Source: JAZGHN01 sp964496725 (lineage in GTDB: Bacteria; Chloroflexota; Dehalococcoidia; Dehalococcoidales; E44-bin46). From it: a stretch of 9,183 nucleotides of DNA. Location of the stretch: the NCBI GenBank assembly GCA_964496725.1, contig CAZCAS010000047.1, positions 1-9,183 on the forward strand, in the 5' to 3' direction. This document shows positions 6,859 to 9,183 of this stretch, in pieces. The notes beneath the pieces are model-generated. The model searched no databases. It was given only the letters and a program-made list of their open reading frames with translations, and was not told the origin of the DNA. How positions within the stretch are numbered: the stretch's first letter is position 1; each line of letters opens with the position of its first letter. The translations under genes were made by a program, and so were the position numbers.

Positions 6859-7094
6859 AGCGGACAGTAAATTATTGACCCAAAACCGCTGACGACGGAC
6901 TTAGTGGGGATAAGATGTGCTATGCCCCATACGAGAGTTATTATAGAGCCAGCGAAGAGCAGGGTTACATTGTCTATCATGGGAACTCCGGTTAAGTCTG
7001 GTGATTCACATGTCGGGGGCGAGTTTCGTCAGGATAAACTTTCCTTGGGCTTCTCTGTTGCTGTTGCCAGTGTTGTTAACGATTGCTCCTTAGC
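6859..7094. other. 236 bases without a convincing gene
   Basis: Between the 47-codon ORF and the stop of the cold-shock gene I see only weak candidates. One is an ATG at 6915 after GGGGAT with 26 codons (tyrosine-rich, MCYAPYESYYRASEEQG at its start). Another is a GTG-started frame at 6904-7098 without a ribosome site. A TTGACC at 6875-6880 has no -10 partner. No rho-independent terminator for the cold-shock gene is visible here. The short frames may be decayed remains of one or more former small genes. Confidence 0.4.
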
Positions 7095-7298
7095 TTAAGC
7101 TGTTACCACGGTCAGGTTAACTGCGCGAGGTCCTCTATCTCCTTTTTCGACATCGAATTCCACGCTGTTACCCTCTTCCAGAGTATCAAAATCTATACCC
7201 TTCAAAGCAGAGTGGTGGAAAAAGACCTCACTTCCATCTTCGGCAGTAATGAAGCCGAATCCCCTTTCCCGGATGACTCTTTTTATAGTCCCTTTCAA
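7095..7298 (-). CDS. csp: Cold-shock-domain nucleic-acid-binding protein (CspA family), TTG start
   Basis: This is a single cold-shock domain of 67 residues, the usual size, which binds single-stranded RNA or DNA and acts as an RNA chaperone. The RNP1 motif is GFGFI (13-17) and RNP2 is VFFHHSAL (25-32). The N-terminal block is KGTIKRVIRERGFGFI rather than the common KGTVKWFNxxKGYGFI, so the conserved tryptophan-phenylalanine pair is replaced by Arg-Val. This points to a divergent subgroup. The start is TTG, not ATG. It is fixed by AAAGGAGG (7306-7313) seven bases upstream and by alignment of MKGT with the family N-terminus. A strong promoter and a roughly 114-base structured leader precede it. 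The family call is very sure; whether it is cold-induced is unknown. Confidence 0.93.
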   Translation of the reverse strand: MKGTIKRVIRERGFGFITAEDGSEVFFHHSALKGIDFDTLEEGNSVEFDVEKGDRGPRAVNLTVVTA

Positions 7299-7412
7299 TC
7301 CTTTGCCTCCTTTAAACAGAAATTCCGCAAAGCCTTTATCAGAGGCTTGCGGCGGTGCCTTCCTCTAAATAAACGACCTTTGCTGTTAACTGAAAGGCTG
7401 TACTTTCTTTAG
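7299..7412 (-). promoter_or_regulatory. Long structured 5' leader of csp with two mutually exclusive hairpins
   Basis: From the predicted transcription start near 7412 to the TTG start there are about 114 untranslated bases. Structure A pairs CCGCAAGCC (7352-7344) with GGCTTTGCGG (7334-7325): nine pairs with one bulged U and a nine-base loop. Structure B pairs AGCCTTT (7399-7393) with AAAGGCT (7337-7331), extended by CAG/CTG across a two-base bulge. Both use the same 3' segment, so they cannot coexist. Long refolding leaders are known for cold-shock genes such as E. coli cspA; a switch here is inferred from the pairing alone. No T-run follows either stem, so neither looks like a terminator. 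Confidence 0.55.
7306..7313 (-). promoter_or_regulatory. Ribosome binding site deciding the TTG start of csp
   Basis: The minus strand carries AAAGGAGG, ending seven bases before TTG at 7298. No ATG or GTG lies at a suitable distance, so this strong site is good support for the non-ATG start. It lies 11 bases downstream of the leader hairpin. Confidence 0.75.
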
Positions 7413-7418
7413 TATATA

Positions 7419-7447
7419 ATTGTAGTTGCCAATTCATCCTGTGTCAA
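7419..7447 (-). promoter_or_regulatory. Strong sigma-70-type promoter of csp
   Basis: On the minus strand a perfect TTGACA (7447-7442) is followed after 17 bases by TACAAT (7424-7419), five of six matches to the -10 consensus. The expected start is near 7412. The -35 box lies inside the last codons of the truncated DUF763 frame, whose TGA is at 7436-7434. Confidence 0.75.
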
Positions 7448-7700
7448 TATAGGGTATTGTATCACTTGCGCTACGGTCTTGTCTTGTACCTCCGTAGCCC
7501 AGAAGGCAGCCGATGGCCTGGAACCAGTGAGGGTGGGAGAGTCGCCTCAGTACCTCTTCCGCACCGAATTCGGACACGATAGCAATAGTGATCTCCCGTG
7601 CCAGTTTGACCATACGACCGAAGAGCCAAGGGGGTACCTTGCCATAATGGAGGGGGAGGTTGGCAATGCCGGTTTTGGTGGGGATAATAGGGGTTGGCAT
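7434..7700 (-). pseudogene. Truncated DUF763 family remnant (N-terminal part only)
   Basis: The frame encodes 88 residues from the ATG at 7700, which has GAGGTG (7709-7704) just upstream. Residues about 9-68 resemble the N-terminus of DUF763 proteins: KTGIANLPLHYGKVPPWLF, then RMVKLAREITIAIVSEFG, LRRLSHPHWFQAIGCLLG. Full-length members, as I recall them, are several hundred residues and continue with an aspartate-tryptophan-histidine block. Here the similarity stops after GCLLGYGG, and an unrelated 17-residue tail runs to a TGA. I see no continuation in the other frames, so a deletion or rearrangement is more likely than a simple frameshift. It lies 11 bases after fmdB and ends over the csp promoter. 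DUF763 function is unknown. The fragment could still be translated, but it is most likely a relic. Confidence 0.65.
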
Positions 7701-7711
7701 AATCACCTCGG

Positions 7712-7942
7712 TCAGAGATGGCAACTATCACAGCTGGCGGTGCTACAGCTGGAGCAAGAGCTGCCGCCGATGGGAGTATTGATGCCGCTCTTGCCTTTGG
7801 AGAAGGAAGCGAAGGTGGAGGGCACTCGCTCGGCGCTACTATGGCAGTCAGGACAGGAAGCTTCCTTGTCACACTGATTTATGGAGCGCAGGAGCTCGAA
7901 CTTCAAGCCGCACTTAGAACAAACGTACTCGTATATGGGCAT
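7712..7942 (-). CDS. FmdB-family zinc-ribbon protein (76 aa)
   Basis: This is a small putative regulatory protein of the FmdB/Zn-ribbon_8 family. The N-terminus MPIYEYVCSKCG is diagnostic. Cys8 and Cys11 pair with Cys30 and Cys33 (CPDC) to form the zinc ribbon; Cys24 is additional. A glycine/serine-rich C-terminal tail has two more CxxC pairs (63/66 and 71/74), a common feature in the family. The frame is open far upstream, but the MPIYEY start at 7942 is clear and has GAGGT at 7953-7949. Its promoter appears at 7990-7962, giving a very short leader. It is divergent from thioredoxin and probably co-transcribed with the DUF763 remnant. The family name derives from a formamidase-operon gene; its role here is unknown. 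Confidence 0.9.
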   Translation of the reverse strand: MPIYEYVCSKCGLKFELLRSINQCDKEASCPDCHSSAERVPSTFASFSKGKSGINTPIGGSSCSSCSTASCDSCHL

Positions 7943-7961
7943 TCTATTACCTCGCATCCTT

Positions 7962-7990
7962 AGTCTAGTTCTTTTTTTGTGGAAGGTCAA
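7962..7990 (-). promoter_or_regulatory. Putative promoter of fmdB
   Basis: On the minus strand TTGACC (7990-7985) is followed after 17 bases by TAGACT (7967-7962). The predicted start, near 7955, leaves a leader of about 12 bases with the ribosome site at its 5' end, which is short but workable. The spacer contains an A-run. Confidence 0.5.
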
Positions 7991-8011
7991 ATAGGGTAGT
8001 AAAAAACTAAC

Positions 8012-8040
8012 TTGACGGCTGCCAAGCAGAGCATTACTAT
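8012..8040 (+). promoter_or_regulatory. Putative promoter of the thioredoxin-ccdA series
   Basis: TTGACG (8012-8017) is followed after 17 bases by TACTAT (8035-8040). The predicted start is near 8047, about 32 bases before the thioredoxin ATG, and GGGGG at 8064-8068 can serve as ribosome site. It lies back to back with the fmdB promoter, with 21 bases between the two -35 boxes. Confidence 0.55.
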
Positions 8041-8078
8041 TAGATTTAACATTCAAAAGTTCTGGGGGTAAGCGCATA

Positions 8079-8396
8079 ATGGTAATAGATGTTTCCGACC
8101 AAAATTTTGAGACCGAGGTCATTAAGTCAAACTTGCCGGTGCTGGTAGACCTGTGGGCACCCTGGTGTGGCCCTTGTCGAATGGTTGGTCCCGTTGTTGA
8201 GAAACTGGCAGAGAAGTATAGCGGTAAGGTCAAGTTTTGCAAAGTGAATGTCGACGAGAATCCTCAAACAGCTGCTAAGTATGGAGTTATGTCTATACCC
8301 ACAATAATGTTCTTCAAGGATGGGAAGGCGGTGGACACGGTCATCGGGGCTGTTCCAGAACAGACTCTTCAGCCCAAGATTGACGCCCTCCTTTAG
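8079..8396 (+). CDS. trxA: Thioredoxin (105 aa)
   Basis: A classical single-domain cytosolic thioredoxin that reduces protein disulfides and is itself reduced by thioredoxin reductase. The active site WCGPC has Cys30 and Cys33. The buried Asp24 (VDLWAPWC), the cis-proline Pro74 in SIPT and the closing glycine of the G90 region are all present, so activity is expected. An extra cysteine, Cys54, lies outside the active site. There is no signal peptide. The ATG at 8079 follows GGGGG by 10 bases. The ccdA-like gene begins 24 bases after its stop, which suggests this thioredoxin is the cytosolic electron donor to that membrane protein, although general reductant duties are equally likely. No reductase gene is in the window. 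Confidence 0.95.
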   Translation: MVIDVSDQNFETEVIKSNLPVLVDLWAPWCGPCRMVGPVVEKLAEKYSGKVKFCKVNVDENPQTAAKYGVMSIPTIMFFKDGKAVDTVIGAVPEQTLQPKIDALL

Positions 8397-8397
8397 T

Positions 8398-8413
8398 CTA
8401 GCACTTGGGCTAG
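8398..8413 (+). repeat. Short inverted repeat between thioredoxin and ccdA
   Basis: CTAGC (8398-8402) and GCTAG (8409-8413) flank a six-base loop immediately after the thioredoxin stop and end seven bases before the ccdA ATG. Only five base pairs form and no T-run follows, so it is not a terminator. It could modulate ccdA initiation, since no good ribosome site is seen there. Weak evidence. Confidence 0.25.
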
Positions 8414-8420
8414 CGTTTAT

Positions 8421-9110
8421 ATGGGAAATGTATCGCTTTGGGTTGCTTTGGGTGCTGGGCTGCTGTCCTTCTTATCGCCTTGCGTATTACCTCTAGTACC
8501 AGTATACTTCGGCAGCCTGTGTGGGTCTGAGATACTTGAACCCGAAGGCAGAAAAAGGCGTATTCCTGTATTCCGTCACTCTGTTAGCTTTGTAGTCGGC
8601 TTTACTGTAGCGTTTACTATCATGGGAGCTGGTGCCGGGCTGGCTGGTTTTGCTATTGATGCCCATCTACTCCTGATTCGTAGGATAGCTGGTATTTTCC
8701 TGATATCCCTGGGGCTGTATATGTTTGCCAGCTTGAAAATCCCCAGGCTGAATTTTGAAAGGCGTCTAACTCCGTCTCGGAGTACAGCTACCAGTTACCT
8801 GCGTTCCTTTCTGACCGGTGGCATATTCTCTCTAGCCTGGACACCCTGTGTCGGTCCTATACTTGGGGGTATCTTGACCCTTGCCTGGGCTTCAGAGACG
8901 GCGTGGCGCGGTGCCTTACTGCTGGCTGTCTATTCCCTGGGGCTGGGGATTCCATTCTTGATAATGGGGGCTGCCTTTGATTCTATTGCCCCGCTGTTAA
9001 AGCGTATCCGTCGCCACTCGAAGGTGATCTACATCTCGGGTGGTGTTTTACTCATAGTGGTGGGTATACTTACCCTGACTAATAGGCTGGTGATTTTCAG
9101 TGCAATCTGA
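8421..9110 (+). CDS. ccdA: CcdA/DsbD-type transmembrane thiol-disulfide carrier
   Basis: CcdA proteins carry electrons from cytosolic thioredoxin across the membrane to exported thioredoxin-like proteins, used in cytochrome c maturation and other reductive folding. The protein has 229 residues and six predicted membrane helices (about 5-29, 50-74, 82-104, 125-150, 160-183, 199-222). The two redox cysteines are in place: Cys21 in LSPCVLPLVP and Cys143 in WTPCVGPILGG, the mirrored proline-cysteine signatures of helices 1 and 4. There are no N- or C-terminal DsbD domains, so it is the minimal form. An extra Cys34 lies in the first loop. The ribosome site is poor, so translation may depend on the thioredoxin gene 24 bases upstream. 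A lipoprotein gene follows about 10 bases after the stop. Confidence 0.92.
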   Translation: MGNVSLWVALGAGLLSFLSPCVLPLVPVYFGSLCGSEILEPEGRKRRIPVFRHSVSFVVGFTVAFTIMGAGAGLAGFAIDAHLLLIRRIAGIFLISLGLYMFASLKIPRLNFERRLTPSRSTATSYLRSFLTGGIFSLAWTPCVGPILGGILTLAWASETAWRGALLLAVYSLGLGIPFLIMGAAFDSIAPLLKRIRRHSKVIYISGGVLLIVVGILTLTNRLVIFSAI

Positions 9111-9120
9111 TGTTAAAATT

Positions 9121-9183
9121 ATGTCAGGCAGAGTGATGCTGATAATACTACTAGCCTCAATACTGGTAATAGCTGGCTGTTCT
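9121..9183 (+). CDS. Lipoprotein, N-terminal part only (probable exported redox partner)
   Basis: The frame runs to the window edge. From the ATG at 9121 it reads MSGRVM, a hydrophobic segment LIILLASILV and a lipobox IAGC with the lipidated cysteine at residue 20, followed by Ser. This is a complete type II signal peptide. Other in-frame starts are the GTG at 9100, which overlaps the ccdA end and has GGTGAT upstream, and the ATG at 9136. The mature protein is outside the window. By position after thioredoxin and ccdA, a TlpA/ResA-like thioredoxin-fold lipoprotein is the likeliest product, but that is inference from context only. Its lipid anchor would be a possible substrate for the Lit-like protein encoded at 5871-6566. 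Confidence 0.75.
   Translation, partial: MSGRVMLIILLASILVIAGCS

Noticed and set aside
6904..7098. Plus-strand 64-codon frame with GTG start
   Set aside because: No ribosome site and no recognisable protein pattern; it overlaps the stop of csp. The alternative frame at 6915 looks more protein-like.
7092..7101. Palindrome AGCTTAAGCT at the csp stop
   Set aside because: Only ten bases with no loop and no T-run; it can arise by chance and fits no terminator.
7325..7352. csp leader hairpin as a rho-independent terminator
   Set aside because: No T-run follows the stem on either strand, and the csp ribosome site lies directly downstream.
7479..7963. Plus-strand frames opposite fmdB and the DUF763 remnant, and a second minus-strand frame at 7471-7872
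   Set aside because: They are low-complexity shadows of fmdB and DUF763-like coding, with no start signals.

Overview
The window looks like an ordinary chromosomal stretch of a free-living bacterium of roughly balanced base composition. My best guess is a Chloroflexota (Dehalococcoidia-like) lineage. This rests on protein style (RadC, the variant cold-shock domain, FmdB, a DUF763 relic, and a thioredoxin-CcdA-lipoprotein run) and is inference, because no rRNA or other phylogenetic marker is present. I see no tRNA, rRNA, CRISPR array, insertion sequence, integrase or long repeat.

Layout. The left edge (1-359, +) holds the end of an O6-alkylguanine-DNA alkyltransferase. A consensus promoter at 406-433 then serves three small unrecognised membrane-protein genes (488-1477, +). 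Their last stop codon interlocks with the stop of radC. radC and dnaE form a two-gene unit on the minus strand (1474-5767), with radC starting inside the end of dnaE. Divergent from dnaE is a DUF1461/TIGR01906 protein (5871-6566, +), the family of the lipoprotein intramolecular transacylase Lit. A gene-poor stretch (6567-7094) contains one well-supported 47-codon ORF. A cold-shock-domain gene (7095-7298, -) follows. Its roughly 114-nt leader has a strong promoter and two mutually exclusive hairpins. Upstream of it, on the same strand, are a truncated DUF763 remnant and an FmdB zinc-ribbon gene. Divergent from fmdB runs a thioredoxin - CcdA - lipoprotein series (8079 to the right edge).

How the genes fit together. 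DNA maintenance is a left-hand theme: direct alkylation repair, replicative polymerase and RadC. The polymerase keeps a complete PHP metal site, so it may proofread by itself. The right end is an extracytoplasmic thiol-reduction chain: cytosolic thioredoxin passes electrons to CcdA, which reduces an exported partner, probably the lipoprotein whose signal peptide ends the window. The Lit homologue could remodel the N-terminal lipid of such lipoproteins. No entirely new multi-gene system is evident. The most promising leads are the switching cold-shock leader, the Lit homologue outside its characterised hosts, the PHP-proofreading polymerase, the small-ORF region at 6700-7000 and the three-gene membrane cluster.
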